DNA of 64,000 bases from Flavobacteriales bacterium (GCA_020635395.1 JACJZV010000001.1:186001-250000); one strand, 5' to 3'; positions 37,095-46,584 are shown, counted from the stretch's first letter. Program-made: numbers and translations. The notes: generated by a model not told the origin, from the sequence alone.

Positions 37095-37113
37095 GGCTGC
37101 GAGCCTTTTTTTT
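37095..37113 (+). terminator. Weak intrinsic terminator at end of the RNA cassette
   Basis: GGCT-GCG-AGCC stem (4 bp) followed by eight T. The stem is short, so partial read-through into slipin (start 37144) is likely. Confidence 0.5.
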
Positions 37114-37143
37114 AAAGAAATGTAAAATTAAAATATATGAATC

Positions 37144-38235
37144 ATGTTTACGGTAAAAATCAAATTCGGAAAAATTGGTCTTGTTTATCGCTATGACGAA
37201 CTTGTATCGGTATTGACCCAAGGAAAACACTTTATTAATCCTTTCACAGAAAGGGTAGTGTTGCACGATGCAGAGGGGCAGTTAAACTTGCCAATTCAGA
37301 TTGAAGAATTGCTTCAAAATGAAAAAATTAGAGCAATATGCACTCTGGTGGAAGTGGCAGACAACAACATTTGTTTGGTAACCAAAAATGGTTTGTATGA
37401 GGTTGTTTTAAATCCGGGACGATATTTGTTTTTGAATGAAACCAATGTTTTTACTTTTACAAACATTGACCTGTTCAATTCAGAACGTGTAACGGACGGA
37501 GCTGTACTTAAATATGCCGAAAATCAGTTGTCAAACTATGTGCGAAAACTGGAGGTTGATGTGCACGAAGAAGCCCTATTGTTGGTAGATGGAGAATATA
37601 AAACCGTGCTACAGGCAGGTAAATATTTCTTTTACAAAAACAATGTTAAGTTGGCCATTCAAAAGGTTGACACACGCATGCAGGCCATGGAAGTTGGCGG
37701 ACAAGAGATGCTGACCAAAGATAAGGCTAACCTGCGGCTAAATTTCAACTTGCAATACCGTGTTACGAATACCTTTAAAGCTGTTCTCGAAAATCGGGAG
37801 TACGAAAAGCAACTCTATTTGATAGCTCAGTTGCTGCTTCGCGAAATTGTGGGAACACTAACGCTTGACGAATTACTTGAAAACAAGGAAGTCATAACAG
37901 AATATGTGATGACCAATATAGTACAAAAAGCAAGTTCGTTGGGTGTAGAAGTAATCAATGCAGGTGTAAAAGACCTGGTGCTGCCAGGTGATATGAAGGA
38001 AATTCTCAATCAGGTGTTGGTGGCACAAAAGAAAGCTCAAGCCAACGTAATTACACGTCGCGAAGAAGTGGCCAGCACACGAAGTTTGCTGAATACGGCA
38101 AAATTGCTCGAAGAAAATGCAACACTTATGAGGTTGAAAGAAATGGAATACCTGGAAAGAATTGCAGAAAAAGTTGGAGAGATAACCGTTGCTGGTGGCA
38201 CCGATGTTCTGAAACAACTAAAAGCCATTTTTTGA
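37144..38235 (+). CDS. Slipin-like SPFH/band-7 domain protein
   Basis: A 363-residue protein with an SPFH (band 7) core around residues 145-290: HEEALLLVDGEYKTVLQAGKYFF, KVDTRMQAMEVGGQEMLTKDKANLRLNFNLQYRVTN, and VEVINAGVKDLVLPGDMKEILNQVLVAQKKAQANVITRREE, the classical slipin stretch. A second short beta unit precedes it. There is no obvious membrane helix, so it may associate by the N-terminal half. Slipin genes beside bacterial RtcB/RNA-repair loci are known from my memory of published surveys. Ends with its own strong terminator. Confidence 0.85.
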   Translation: MFTVKIKFGKIGLVYRYDELVSVLTQGKHFINPFTERVVLHDAEGQLNLPIQIEELLQNEKIRAICTLVEVADNNICLVTKNGLYEVVLNPGRYLFLNETNVFTFTNIDLFNSERVTDGAVLKYAENQLSNYVRKLEVDVHEEALLLVDGEYKTVLQAGKYFFYKNNVKLAIQKVDTRMQAMEVGGQEMLTKDKANLRLNFNLQYRVTNTFKAVLENREYEKQLYLIAQLLLREIVGTLTLDELLENKEVITEYVMTNIVQKASSLGVEVINAGVKDLVLPGDMKEILNQVLVAQKKAQANVITRREEVASTRSLLNTAKLLEENATLMRLKEMEYLERIAEKVGEITVAGGTDVLKQLKAIF

Positions 38236-38238
38236 TAA

Positions 38239-38266
38239 ACGCGAGCCAAAAGGTTCGCGTTTTTTT
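38239..38266 (+). terminator. Terminator after slipin
   Basis: ACGCGAGCC-AAAA-GGTTCGCGT (one G-T) followed by a T run. It separates slipin from the next operon. Confidence 0.92.
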
Positions 38267-38327
38267 GTTTAGCCAAAAATATTACAAACAATTGTCTGAT
38301 TAACCAAATTACGTGCAGAGTATTTTG

Positions 38328-38356
38328 TTTGGAAAAACATAAAAATACTATCTTTC
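38328..38356 (+). promoter_or_regulatory. Candidate promoter of the metallopeptidase-helicase operon
   Basis: TTTG (38328-38331), 17-nt spacer, TATCTTTC (38349-38356), a near match to TTTG-N17-TANNTTTG, 13 nt before the start at 38369. No palindrome like those at 36212 or 48481 was seen here. Confidence 0.5.
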
Positions 38357-38368
38357 GCCAGATTAAAA

Positions 38369-39607
38369 GTGATGGATTCAACTGAACAAACAAGCACGAT
38401 TCAATTAAGCCCGTTTCCCTATCATTTGGCACTTCGCAATCATCTTTTGGCCAGAACCAAAACCTGGGAATGGTTTTCTAAAGAGGACAATAGAGAAAAG
38501 CAAAATGAGGAAACAAAAAAAATGTTGCTCAAAAATGCGTACCGTCTGGATAGGGTATCCAGCTCTCAACTCTACGCTATTGCCGATGAAGTATGCAAAA
38601 TTCTTGCAATAGATGCCCAAGTGGTTATGTATCAAGAAATGAACAGCCTACAGTTAAATGCCGGTGTGGTAATTCTTGACCAAGAGGCTCATATTATTCT
38701 TTCGGGTGGTATAATTAATTTGTTGGACAATGACGAGATGAAGTCGATATTGGCACACGAACTAAGCCACTATCTGTTTTATAAAACAGATGAGGGACAA
38801 TTTGAGACGACAAACCGAATTATTGTGGCAATGGCAAACGACAGCGGAAGCGAAGACGCAATTATTGAAACGGCTCGAATTTACAAACTTTATATGGAGC
38901 TTTTTTGTGATACAGGTTCATTAAAAGTGTGCAATGATTATCAAACCGTCATTCGGGCATTGGTTAAGCTCGATACCGGTTTGACCAATGTAGATGCCTC
39001 AAGTTTTTTGGAACAGGCCAACGAAATTTTGGCAGGAAGCAACGAGGTTACGGGAGATTATACACATCCTGAATCATATATAAGGGCAATGGCCTTAAAG
39101 CTAAAGTCTGAAAACCATCCAGAATATTTGTCAACAGTCAAAAACTGGATAGAGGGCAAAATAGACATTGACAGACTCGATATTTTTAAGCAAAAAGAAA
39201 TGCAAACCCTTACCCATGATATTATTCAACTTATAGTGAAACCTGCATGGATATGCAGTGCCACTGTGCTGAATATGTGCGAACAGTATTTTCAAAATTT
39301 TAGCAAATCCGAAACAAAACCTTTGGAAAAGGTTTCTACTGTTACTTCTACGGCAGCGGAGTCAGTAAAAACGTATCTTTCCTATGTTTTGTTCGATTTT
39401 AGTAGGGTGGACTCAAGTTTGGAAAATAACCCAATGGCTCACACATTTGAAATTGCAGAACAATTGGGAATGCATGAAGATTATGAGAGAATTATTCGCA
39501 AAGAACTAAAACTGTCTGTTAAAGAATTTAGAAACTATATTTCCTTAGCTATCAAGGAGTTGCAACAAACGAAAGAATCGAGTAACGAAACCATTTATAA
39601 CGAATAA
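38369..39607 (+). CDS. M48-like HExxH zinc metallopeptidase domain protein
   Basis: A 412-residue protein; starts GTG then ATG (38369/38372), either possible. The zinc motif LAHELSHYLF lies near residue 130, with a downstream helix ETARIYKLYMELFCDTGSL carrying Glu and Asp as third-ligand candidates, as in M48-like peptidases. The N-terminal about 100 residues have no membrane segment. The C-terminal half is helical and unknown. One-base overlap with the helicase start implies co-translation. Role in the island could be proteolytic activation or removal of damaged translation factors, which is speculation. Confidence 0.75.
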   Translation: MMDSTEQTSTIQLSPFPYHLALRNHLLARTKTWEWFSKEDNREKQNEETKKMLLKNAYRLDRVSSSQLYAIADEVCKILAIDAQVVMYQEMNSLQLNAGVVILDQEAHIILSGGIINLLDNDEMKSILAHELSHYLFYKTDEGQFETTNRIIVAMANDSGSEDAIIETARIYKLYMELFCDTGSLKVCNDYQTVIRALVKLDTGLTNVDASSFLEQANEILAGSNEVTGDYTHPESYIRAMALKLKSENHPEYLSTVKNWIEGKIDIDRLDIFKQKEMQTLTHDIIQLIVKPAWICSATVLNMCEQYFQNFSKSETKPLEKVSTVTSTAAESVKTYLSYVLFDFSRVDSSLENNPMAHTFEIAEQLGMHEDYERIIRKELKLSVKEFRNYISLAIKELQQTKESSNETIYNE

Positions 39608-42600
39608 TGAGCGACCACAATAAAAACAATGATTTTTTTGGTTTAATCCATAGACTATTAGAGTTTGGATTTACCAAAAACCCAGATTTTATAGCCTTCA
39701 CTATTCCTTTACTTGAGCAAGTGAAAGGTTTTCATGAATTGAATAGAGTTGCTAATATTCTTCAAATTGACGATGTGGTATTTGAAGATAATGTGCTGAA
39801 AGTTTCAACCTCCCCTGGTTTCATCAGGCTGGCAAGCAGCAAAATTTTTGTAAAACCGATACAGAAATCAGGTATATTGGTTGACCAAGGATATGTTGAG
39901 CGAAAAGATTTGGATTCGTTTACCACACAATATTCCAACAAACATATTCGCTACGATGATGATGTACCGATAAACGAGCCGGTTTATATCAAAAATTACA
40001 GAGCGTGGGAAACAGAATTGGGTCATAACGACCCATTGACAGATATTTATGTTTTAGGTTTGATTCTGGCCTCGGTGGCTTATGGGTTAGATTTTAGAAA
40101 TCAAGAAGACCTTGAAAAGTTTGTTAATAATCGGAACAGCCTTTATTTTCTCAATCCCTCGTTGCATGCCACCATGCACGATGTCATTTTTCAGATGACG
40201 CAGCTGTATCGAGAAGATCGAATACCGAATCTGCAAGACGCTATTGACAGAATCGTAAATTATCGAGAGTATAATCCGGAAAATCTGACCGACCTTACCA
40301 AAACCGAAGGATTTAGAAAGCAAGACATCTCCAATAGAAACAGTTGGATATTGTCAAAGCTCAAAAATAGATTGTTTGATACCAGCAGACGAAACAAATT
40401 GCTCTACTTCAAAGAACAGCTGAATTTCATGAATTTGACCATAGCCTCTGTGCCTTTGCTGCTCGATTACAAAAATATCAGAGAGAAGGATTTGATTTTT
40501 TGGAATGAAACTATCAAGAACAAAATCGTAAAATCAAAGAAATTGGTAGCCAATGATTTTATTGATTTTGAACAAAACCGATTTTTAGAACCAACCTTAA
40601 ATCAAATCCGACTTGATGCCCAAAAGAGCCTTACGGAGTATGGTTTTAGCCAGCTAAGAATTGTAGTTGCATTTTTGCATTGGTACAACTTTAAAGAAAA
40701 TGAAACCGAACGGATAACCTCGCCATTGCTGTTGTTGCCGGCCACACTATCTAAAAAGAAAGGAGTGCGAGATAGGCATATTCTTGATTTTGAGACTACC
40801 GAGGCGGAGGTAAATCCTGTGTTGAGTAATTTTCTGAAAGAATTATACGGTATTCAACTGCCCGATTTTGTGGATTTAGAGTCAAGCGACTTAGAGGATT
40901 TAATTCAAGGTATTGAAAAACAAATTGCTGCCGGTGGAACCGGAATTAGACTTGAGCTGCGAAAAACTCCAAAAATTAAACTCATTCACAGCATTGCCCG
41001 AAAAAATTTCAATTTAAGAACGGATAAATTGATTCGGCGAACATCTGGGCTTAATGTGCGAAGCTTTAACTATTCTTATCAAAAGGATGAATTTGTGCCG
41101 TTGGGGCTTCAAATATTCAAAGACAGGATAAAGTATAAAAACAATTCACTGGAATACCTCATCAACGAAGATTTGTCTCCGAGAAATAACATGATTCAGG
41201 AAAAAGAACGGGTTTTTTACGCCAATGATAACGAAGGAGAGCTGAATCCTTTGGTGTGGGAAGTGGATGCCTGCAACCTGACTCTTGGAAATTTTAATTA
41301 TCGAAAAATGAGTCTGGTAAGAGATTTTAACCAGATAATAGACTCCAAAATAGAAGATAAGCTATTTGAACAACTTTTTAGTGAGTTGCCTTTGACCGCC
41401 AATAATGGTAACGAGGCGTTAAGTAGAAGTTCTCTGACTCAAAATTACCCCATCATATCAGCCGACCCAACCCAAACAAACGCTATTGAATTAGCCAGAT
41501 CAGGCACAAGTTACATTATTCAAGGACCTCCGGGTACCGGAAAATCGCAGACTATTACCAATCTGATAGCCGATTTTATTGCACGCGATAAGAAGATATT
41601 GTTTGTGTGCGAAAAAAGAGCAGCCCTCGATGTGGTTTTTCATCGATTAAAAAACAAACAATTGGATGAATTATGTTGCCTTATCCATGATTCGCAGGCA
41701 GATAAAAAGCCGTTTATCATGAACCTGAAAGATACCTACGAAGGGTTTATGAAAAGCAAAACGGAAGTGAGCGAAACCACTCGCTATAGGCAGGTTGTTA
41801 TTCAGGCAATAGAACAGGAAATGGATGTGCTGCAAAAGTTTCACTCTACCATGAAAACCGGAGACCATTCTCCGATTAGGCTGTTTGAGATATTGCATGC
41901 CTATAAACCAAATAAAGAATTTTTAATTGAATCAGAACTGATTCGCCTACCCGATTATGCGGAGTGGAATGAACATAAAACATGGATTTCCGAATGGATG
42001 GAGCAGTTGAGGCTAAGCGGGCTGTCGCCTGTTGTGGCTCAATATGCTTTTAGGGCAGTTGCCCCGGATGTGGCCAACTACCCAAATTCAAAATTAACGA
42101 TAACCGAACTTCTGCATTCATGTATTCAACAAATGGATTATTGGCTCGAATTTGAAGACGACTCCGATGTAGAGCAAACCACAGTGGAAAAATGGCAGGA
42201 ATGGTTTGCTTTATCCAAACGGGTAAAAGGGATAGTTTCTTGCGGAAAAATGTCGGTTTTTGATGCAAAAAGTGACGATGCAAAAGAGTTGCTCAATAGG
42301 ATGAATCAAGTAAATCAATTGCAGGCAGAATACGAAAAGGTAATTGAAAAAAACAAACATTGGATAACCAAATGGGAATATGCTGATGTAGATCAGGCAA
42401 TGGCTCAATGGCAAAATATGGAGAAGTCAATTTTGCGATTTGTCAATCCCACATTTTATCGAATTAAAAAAGAGCTGAAAGCATCTTACAACTTTAGTGC
42501 TCATAAAATAAAACCGGATATTTCAGCCATTTTAGCCAATCTAAATGAAGAACACCTAACAAAACAGAGGATAATAGACACCAAGCAATTTGTGATTGGC

Positions 42601-45048
42601 GAATTTGGGTTGAAGAATTGGGAGGAAGATGTGCATTGGATACAACAGCAACAGCGTCAACCAAGCGAAACGCTAAGGTCGTGGATGGGGTCAACCCAGA
42701 TGGACTGGATTCAAAAATTAGTTGAAAATGAAGAATCGTTTGCACAATTTTTAAAAGATTGTGAAATGATTTTGGGCAATATCTCTACAAAAACATTCGA
42801 TGAGGTGGATGCCCAGCTTCAACTTTGTTTGAAACAACTTCCTTCTTTTACCGCAAATGTTCCTTTTATTCAAAAACTTGGACGGGTAAATGAAAATTTG
42901 AAAAACTGCTTGTTACAAAAAAACTGGGAAACCTCTGATTTTGAGTTTCATACGGCCTATCGATCATTAAAAGATATTTACGATCGTCAAACAAGCTTCT
43001 CAATTACCAGTGGAGAAACGCTCGATACAAGTGTGCGGCGAATAAATGGATTGCTGTCAAAATATTATGAAGCCAATGTGCAAAGCATAAAGGCACAAAT
43101 GATACACAAATTCAAGGATTCGGTTAGAATTACAGAAGCGGTAGCTGCCCAGTTGACAACCGATGAAAAGGTTAGAAAAAAAGAGCTATTGAATGCACGC
43201 CGCATATTGGAAAACGAATTCGGAAAAACAATGAGGTATAAATCCGTCCGCGAGTTGGCGGCAGATGCCAATAGCATGTTGACCATTTTAAAACCTGTTT
43301 GGCTTATGAGCCCTCTGAGCGTGAGCGATACGATGCCAATAGACACAAGTATGTTTGATGTGGTAATTTTTGATGAAGCAAGCCAAATAACAGTAGAGGA
43401 AGGTGTACCTTCCTTATTCAGAACAGGACAAACAATCATTGTGGGAGATGAGATGCAAATGCCGCCCACCAATTTCTTTGGGTCGGCCACTACAGATGAC
43501 GAAGACGATGCTGAATTGCATGCCGGAATAACTTTGGATGCTGATAGCTTGTTAAATCAAGGTGCTCGCAAACTTCCATCCGTAATGTTAGGTTGGCATT
43601 ATCGCAGCAGACACGAAAGCTTGATTAGCTTTAGCAATGCAGCATTTTATAAACGCGAATTGTTAACTATTCCAGATGTGAACTTTCATTCCGACAGTTC
43701 TCAGAAGTCAAAGCCCGTTGTGGATATAGAAGCAGAAATTGATTTAAAAGATATTTTGTCAAAAAGCATCAGTTATCATTTTTTAGAAAACGGAACCTAC
43801 AGCAAAAGAACAAATTCAGACGAGGCCAGATACATTGCCCGATTGGTAAAAATGCTTTTAAATCATCCAGAAAAAAGAAGTATTGGCATTGTTGCATTTT
43901 CTATGGAACAGCAATCAGAAATAGAGTCAGCCATAAATAATTTGACCATTCAAGACAAGGATTTTGAGAGCAAGTTAGAGGCCGAATATAAACGAATGGA
44001 CGATGACCAATTCAACGGTCTGTTTATAAAAAATCTGGAGAATGTGCAGGGCGATGAGCGAGATATCATAATTCTAAGCATCTGTTATGGCTACAATACT
44101 TCGGGTAAAATGCTTATGAACTTTGGTCCAATCAACAGACGTGGAGGTGAAAAACGACTAAATGTGATTTTTTCCAGAGCACGGAAAAACATGATAGTGG
44201 TAACCAGTATTCAGGCGGCAGACATAAAGAACGATTATAACGAAGGGGCAAATTATTTTAAACGATTTTTGGCCTATTCACAGGCCATTTCTGAAGGAAG
44301 AATTGACGCAGCCAACGGAATATTGGACTCTATGACCCGACAAAGTGAGGAGGTAATTTTAGCTAACAAACCAATCATTCAGCAAATCAAAAATCGAATT
44401 CACCAACTGGGCTATCAAGCTGATACGGGCGTAGGGCAATCGTATTTTAAGTGCGATTTGGCCGTTCGTTTTGATAGTCAAACTCAATATCGGTTGGGCA
44501 TTTTAATCGATCATGGGCTGCACTATAAAGTGGATGATGTTGTAGAGCAATACTGTCAAAAGCCCGAAATTCTTAAATCATTTGGATGGAAAATACTACG
44601 CGTGTATTATAAAGATTGGTTGGACGACCCTAATAGGGTAATGGAAAGGGTAGTGCATATTCTTGAAAACGATAAAGATGAATTTGAGGTTGTGGAGGAA
44701 AACTTATTGATTAATGAGCAAAAAATTGACGATTTGATTGTTGAACTACAACAAAATGAACCTGCCCAATTAGTGGAAGAAACTATTGAAGAATTGAATG
44801 AAATATCCGAGAGAAAATCTGAGGCCACTGGACAAATGGAGTCGTTTCAACGTTTAGAGTTTAGTGAAGGTACAAGCAATAAATATTGGGAAATTGGGGT
44901 AAACCAAAATCGCGTAATTGTTCGTTACGGACGCATTGGAAACAACCCCCAAATCAACGAAAAGGAATTTGACTCGCATGAAATAGCTCAACGTGAGAAG
45001 GGAAAAATGATTGAAAAAAAACAGGCTAAGGGATATAAAAAAGTATAA
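39607..45048 (+). CDS. Giant SF1 helicase: DUF4011-like, DNA2/NAM7 motor, nuclease-like and WGR domains
   Basis: An 1813-residue protein. The N-terminal about 250 residues look like a kinase-like/accessory part. Next comes a DUF4011-like region (RNSWILSKLKNRLFDTSRRNKLLYF). The SF1 motor starts with Walker A GPPGTGKSQTITNLIA near residue 640, an insertion of about 550 residues separates it from DVVIFDEASQITVEE (motif II, near 1250), then VGDEMQMPPT and LGWHYRSRHESLI, and NVQGDERDIIILS. A C-terminal MTES_1575-type endonuclease-like domain (FKCDLAVRF...YRLGILIDHG...GWKILRVYYKDW, about 1610-1680) and a WGR domain (about 1745-1813) follow. It may unwind and process RNA or DNA in the repair pathway. 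Confidence 0.88.
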   Translation: MSDHNKNNDFFGLIHRLLEFGFTKNPDFIAFTIPLLEQVKGFHELNRVANILQIDDVVFEDNVLKVSTSPGFIRLASSKIFVKPIQKSGILVDQGYVERKDLDSFTTQYSNKHIRYDDDVPINEPVYIKNYRAWETELGHNDPLTDIYVLGLILASVAYGLDFRNQEDLEKFVNNRNSLYFLNPSLHATMHDVIFQMTQLYREDRIPNLQDAIDRIVNYREYNPENLTDLTKTEGFRKQDISNRNSWILSKLKNRLFDTSRRNKLLYFKEQLNFMNLTIASVPLLLDYKNIREKDLIFWNETIKNKIVKSKKLVANDFIDFEQNRFLEPTLNQIRLDAQKSLTEYGFSQLRIVVAFLHWYNFKENETERITSPLLLLPATLSKKKGVRDRHILDFETTEAEVNPVLSNFLKELYGIQLPDFVDLESSDLEDLIQGIEKQIAAGGTGIRLELRKTPKIKLIHSIARKNFNLRTDKLIRRTSGLNVRSFNYSYQKDEFVPLGLQIFKDRIKYKNNSLEYLINEDLSPRNNMIQEKERVFYANDNEGELNPLVWEVDACNLTLGNFNYRKMSLVRDFNQIIDSKIEDKLFEQLFSELPLTANNGNEALSRSSLTQNYPIISADPTQTNAIELARSGTSYIIQGPPGTGKSQTITNLIADFIARDKKILFVCEKRAALDVVFHRLKNKQLDELCCLIHDSQADKKPFIMNLKDTYEGFMKSKTEVSETTRYRQVVIQAIEQEMDVLQKFHSTMKTGDHSPIRLFEILHAYKPNKEFLIESELIRLPDYAEWNEHKTWISEWMEQLRLSGLSPVVAQYAFRAVAPDVANYPNSKLTITELLHSCIQQMDYWLEFEDDSDVEQTTVEKWQEWFALSKRVKGIVSCGKMSVFDAKSDDAKELLNRMNQVNQLQAEYEKVIEKNKHWITKWEYADVDQAMAQWQNMEKSILRFVNPTFYRIKKELKASYNFSAHKIKPDISAILANLNEEHLTKQRIIDTKQFVIGEFGLKNWEEDVHWIQQQQRQPSETLRSWMGSTQMDWIQKLVENEESFAQFLKDCEMILGNISTKTFDEVDAQLQLCLKQLPSFTANVPFIQKLGRVNENLKNCLLQKNWETSDFEFHTAYRSLKDIYDRQTSFSITSGETLDTSVRRINGLLSKYYEANVQSIKAQMIHKFKDSVRITEAVAAQLTTDEKVRKKELLNARRILENEFGKTMRYKSVRELAADANSMLTILKPVWLMSPLSVSDTMPIDTSMFDVVIFDEASQITVEEGVPSLFRTGQTIIVGDEMQMPPTNFFGSATTDDEDDAELHAGITLDADSLLNQGARKLPSVMLGWHYRSRHESLISFSNAAFYKRELLTIPDVNFHSDSSQKSKPVVDIEAEIDLKDILSKSISYHFLENGTYSKRTNSDEARYIARLVKMLLNHPEKRSIGIVAFSMEQQSEIESAINNLTIQDKDFESKLEAEYKRMDDDQFNGLFIKNLENVQGDERDIIILSICYGYNTSGKMLMNFGPINRRGGEKRLNVIFSRARKNMIVVTSIQAADIKNDYNEGANYFKRFLAYSQAISEGRIDAANGILDSMTRQSEEVILANKPIIQQIKNRIHQLGYQADTGVGQSYFKCDLAVRFDSQTQYRLGILIDHGLHYKVDDVVEQYCQKPEILKSFGWKILRVYYKDWLDDPNRVMERVVHILENDKDEFEVVEENLLINEQKIDDLIVELQQNEPAQLVEETIEELNEISERKSEATGQMESFQRLEFSEGTSNKYWEIGVNQNRVIVRYGRIGNNPQINEKEFDSHEIAQREKGKMIEKKQAKGYKKV

Positions 45049-45908
45049 TGAAAATTTTTACCATCTGGGCAAAATATGAACAGTTGATGCGTGTTCCTAT
45101 CGAATTCCAGAATTGGCAACCGGTAAAATTTGGAAATGAGGTATATACCTTTATTGGAGGCTCAAATCAATCTTACGAAGACGCGTTGAGTAAAGCCGTG
45201 GCAAAAGCTGATATCGTTTCTGCCAGAATTGAAGGCAAAAGAATCCCGTCCAAACCGCATTACTACGAAGTTGAGATAAGAGAAGAAATAATTGCAACCA
45301 TTGATGAAAAAAATATAATTACACGAAACCGTTACGGTGCTTTAGTATTGAACTCACAGAATGTGATGAGCATTGATATAGATTCGGATTATTTTTTACA
45401 GGCCACCGCAAGGAGGGGTTTACGCAAATTATTCAAATTTATATTCGGTATATCAGAGTCTGACCCCGATATCTTATCGCAAATCGAAAAGATTATAAAA
45501 CGTTTGGATTCACCGCTCACCTTTCGCATTTATCAAACATTTGCTGGATACCGGTTGCTGGTAATGGGTCATAAATTCGAGGCAAATCATTTTCAAACGA
45601 AAGAATATTTTAAAATATTTCATTCCGACCCTTTGTACGCCCATTTATGTTTCAAACAAAACTGTTTCAGAAGTCGCTTGTCAGCCAAGCCATGGAGAAT
45701 AGGCTTGAAACGGAAAAAAATTATTTTTCCTTTTAGAACAGAAACGGAGAATGAGGAACACACAATTTGGGTGAGAGGCTACCATCAACGTGCAGATCAA
45801 TACAGTGTGTGCCGATTTGTGAAACAAATAGGACCTGATTGCTCCGACAAAGTGATTGACTACCATGATAAATTCTGTAAAGTGCACAGTTCTTTGCCAT
45901 TGGCTTAG
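45048..45908 (+). CDS. Unrecognised 286-residue protein, possible primase-polymerase-like fold
   Basis: Its ATG overlaps the helicase stop by one base, so it belongs to the operon. The central part has NVMSIDIDSDYF (near residue 108) with acidic residues two apart. About 70 residues later comes TFRIYQTFAGYRLLVMGHKF, and then SDPLYAHLCFKQNCFRSRLSAKPWRIG. The DxD and the following Gly-x-Arg strand recall archaeo-eukaryotic primase-like enzymes, but this is a weak resemblance. The N-terminal half looks separate. I recognise no family with confidence. Confidence 0.6.
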   Translation: MKIFTIWAKYEQLMRVPIEFQNWQPVKFGNEVYTFIGGSNQSYEDALSKAVAKADIVSARIEGKRIPSKPHYYEVEIREEIIATIDEKNIITRNRYGALVLNSQNVMSIDIDSDYFLQATARRGLRKLFKFIFGISESDPDILSQIEKIIKRLDSPLTFRIYQTFAGYRLLVMGHKFEANHFQTKEYFKIFHSDPLYAHLCFKQNCFRSRLSAKPWRIGLKRKKIIFPFRTETENEEHTIWVRGYHQRADQYSVCRFVKQIGPDCSDKVIDYHDKFCKVHSSLPLA

Positions 45909-46078
45909 GGAGAATATTTAATATTATTGTCATACTTGTAAAAACGATGTCCAAAAGAAAATCAATAACCTACTTTTGCCGCTCATGATTTTAAAACAAC
46001 ATATAGCAAGCAAATATTTTGAGCTGAATGGCTCAATGCTGAGGTTTGGAGTATAACGATTAGACAATTGTAATATGA

Positions 46079-46108
46079 AGACCCGGCCGCAACCGGGTCT
46101 TTTTTTTT
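46079..46108 (+). terminator. Strong terminator after the 286-residue gene
   Basis: AGACCCGG-CCGCAA-CCGGGTCT plus a run of eight T. The 170 nt before it hold no gene. Confidence 0.93.
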
Positions 46109-46132
46109 GATTAAAAATTTTAGAAAAAACAA

Positions 46133-46450
46133 ATGAAAACAACACTTACAAAAGGTTTTTTGACCAATCGAGATGAGACTGGTCGATTCATTGTGAAATC
46201 AATGAAAACGGGTAAAGTGTATTTTGTAGAACCCATTGATGATAAGCCTTTACAAAATCATTGGGGAGATGTGGACATTGCAGCAAAAAAATTAACCGGA
46301 GATTATGGGCAAAAATATCAAGGCTCAGTAAAATCCAACGAATCGCTGATAACAGAGGCCAATGGGTTTCAGAACATTTTGTTGCTCAACGGAAGCCCGT
46401 TTAGTGAAATTGAACGAAGAGAAGAAGCATATTTAAAATCAATTCAATAG
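46133..46450 (+). CDS. Small orphan protein of the island, 105 residues
   Basis: Starts MKTTLTKGFLTNRDETGRFIVKSMKTGKVYFVEPI, a beta-rich start followed by DVDIAAKKLTGDYGQKYQGSV and a helical C-terminus. No family recognised. It stands between two strong terminators, so it has its own transcript. Good codon pattern and composition like its neighbours make it a likely gene. Confidence 0.6.
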   Translation: MKTTLTKGFLTNRDETGRFIVKSMKTGKVYFVEPIDDKPLQNHWGDVDIAAKKLTGDYGQKYQGSVKSNESLITEANGFQNILLLNGSPFSEIERREEAYLKSIQ

Positions 46451-46467
46451 CAAGAATTGAGGATTAT

Positions 46468-46500
46468 AAAAGCCCGTCTCTTCGTTGAGTCGGGCTTTTT
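46468..46500 (+). terminator. Terminator after the 105-residue gene
   Basis: AAAGCCCG-t-CTC-TTCGTT-GAG-t-CGGGCTTT followed by T-rich sequence. Confidence 0.9.
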
Positions 46501-46528
46501 TATTTTCAAACAATTTGAGATTTCTTGG

Positions 46529-46584
46529 GGTAGGTATATCTACCGAAGCACGGGTGGGTGAAACAGTGCTTACCTTTTTAAGGT
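46529..46584 (+). ncRNA. Three-hairpin leader element before the nucleotidyltransferase pair
   Basis: GGTAG/CTACC (46529-46533 with 46540-46544), AAGCAC/GTGCTT (46546-46551 with 46566-46571; 14-nt G-rich loop) and ACCTT-TTT-AAGGT (46572-46584). Nearly contiguous stems of a tRNA-like outline without tRNA consensus. It could be a regulatory leader, a small RNA or a chance cluster. Confidence 0.4.

Larger units (their letters stand above)
36231..37113 (+). ncRNA. tRNA-like non-coding RNA cassette of the RNA-repair island (whole region)
   Basis: This stretch of about 880 nt lacks a believable protein gene but is dense in stems. In order: a hairpin-rich unit (36276-36337), a Leu-like tRNA (36341-36421), a 7-bp hairpin (36427-36445), a Phe-like tRNA (36451-36523), an 11-bp hairpin (36536-36568), a three-way junction (36594-36672), and a permuted Met tRNA (36685-36764). 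A second tRNA-like unit (36762-36830) and further hairpins (36866-36889, 36956-36970, 37042-37055) follow. A GC hairpin plus eight T ends it at 37113, 30 nt before slipin. That it is one transcript is inferred. Confidence 0.75.

Noticed and set aside
39607..45048. Helicase as part of a restriction or BREX/Druantia-like DNA defence system
   Set aside because: No methyltransferase, BREX or Druantia partner is present; the neighbours are RNA-repair genes.
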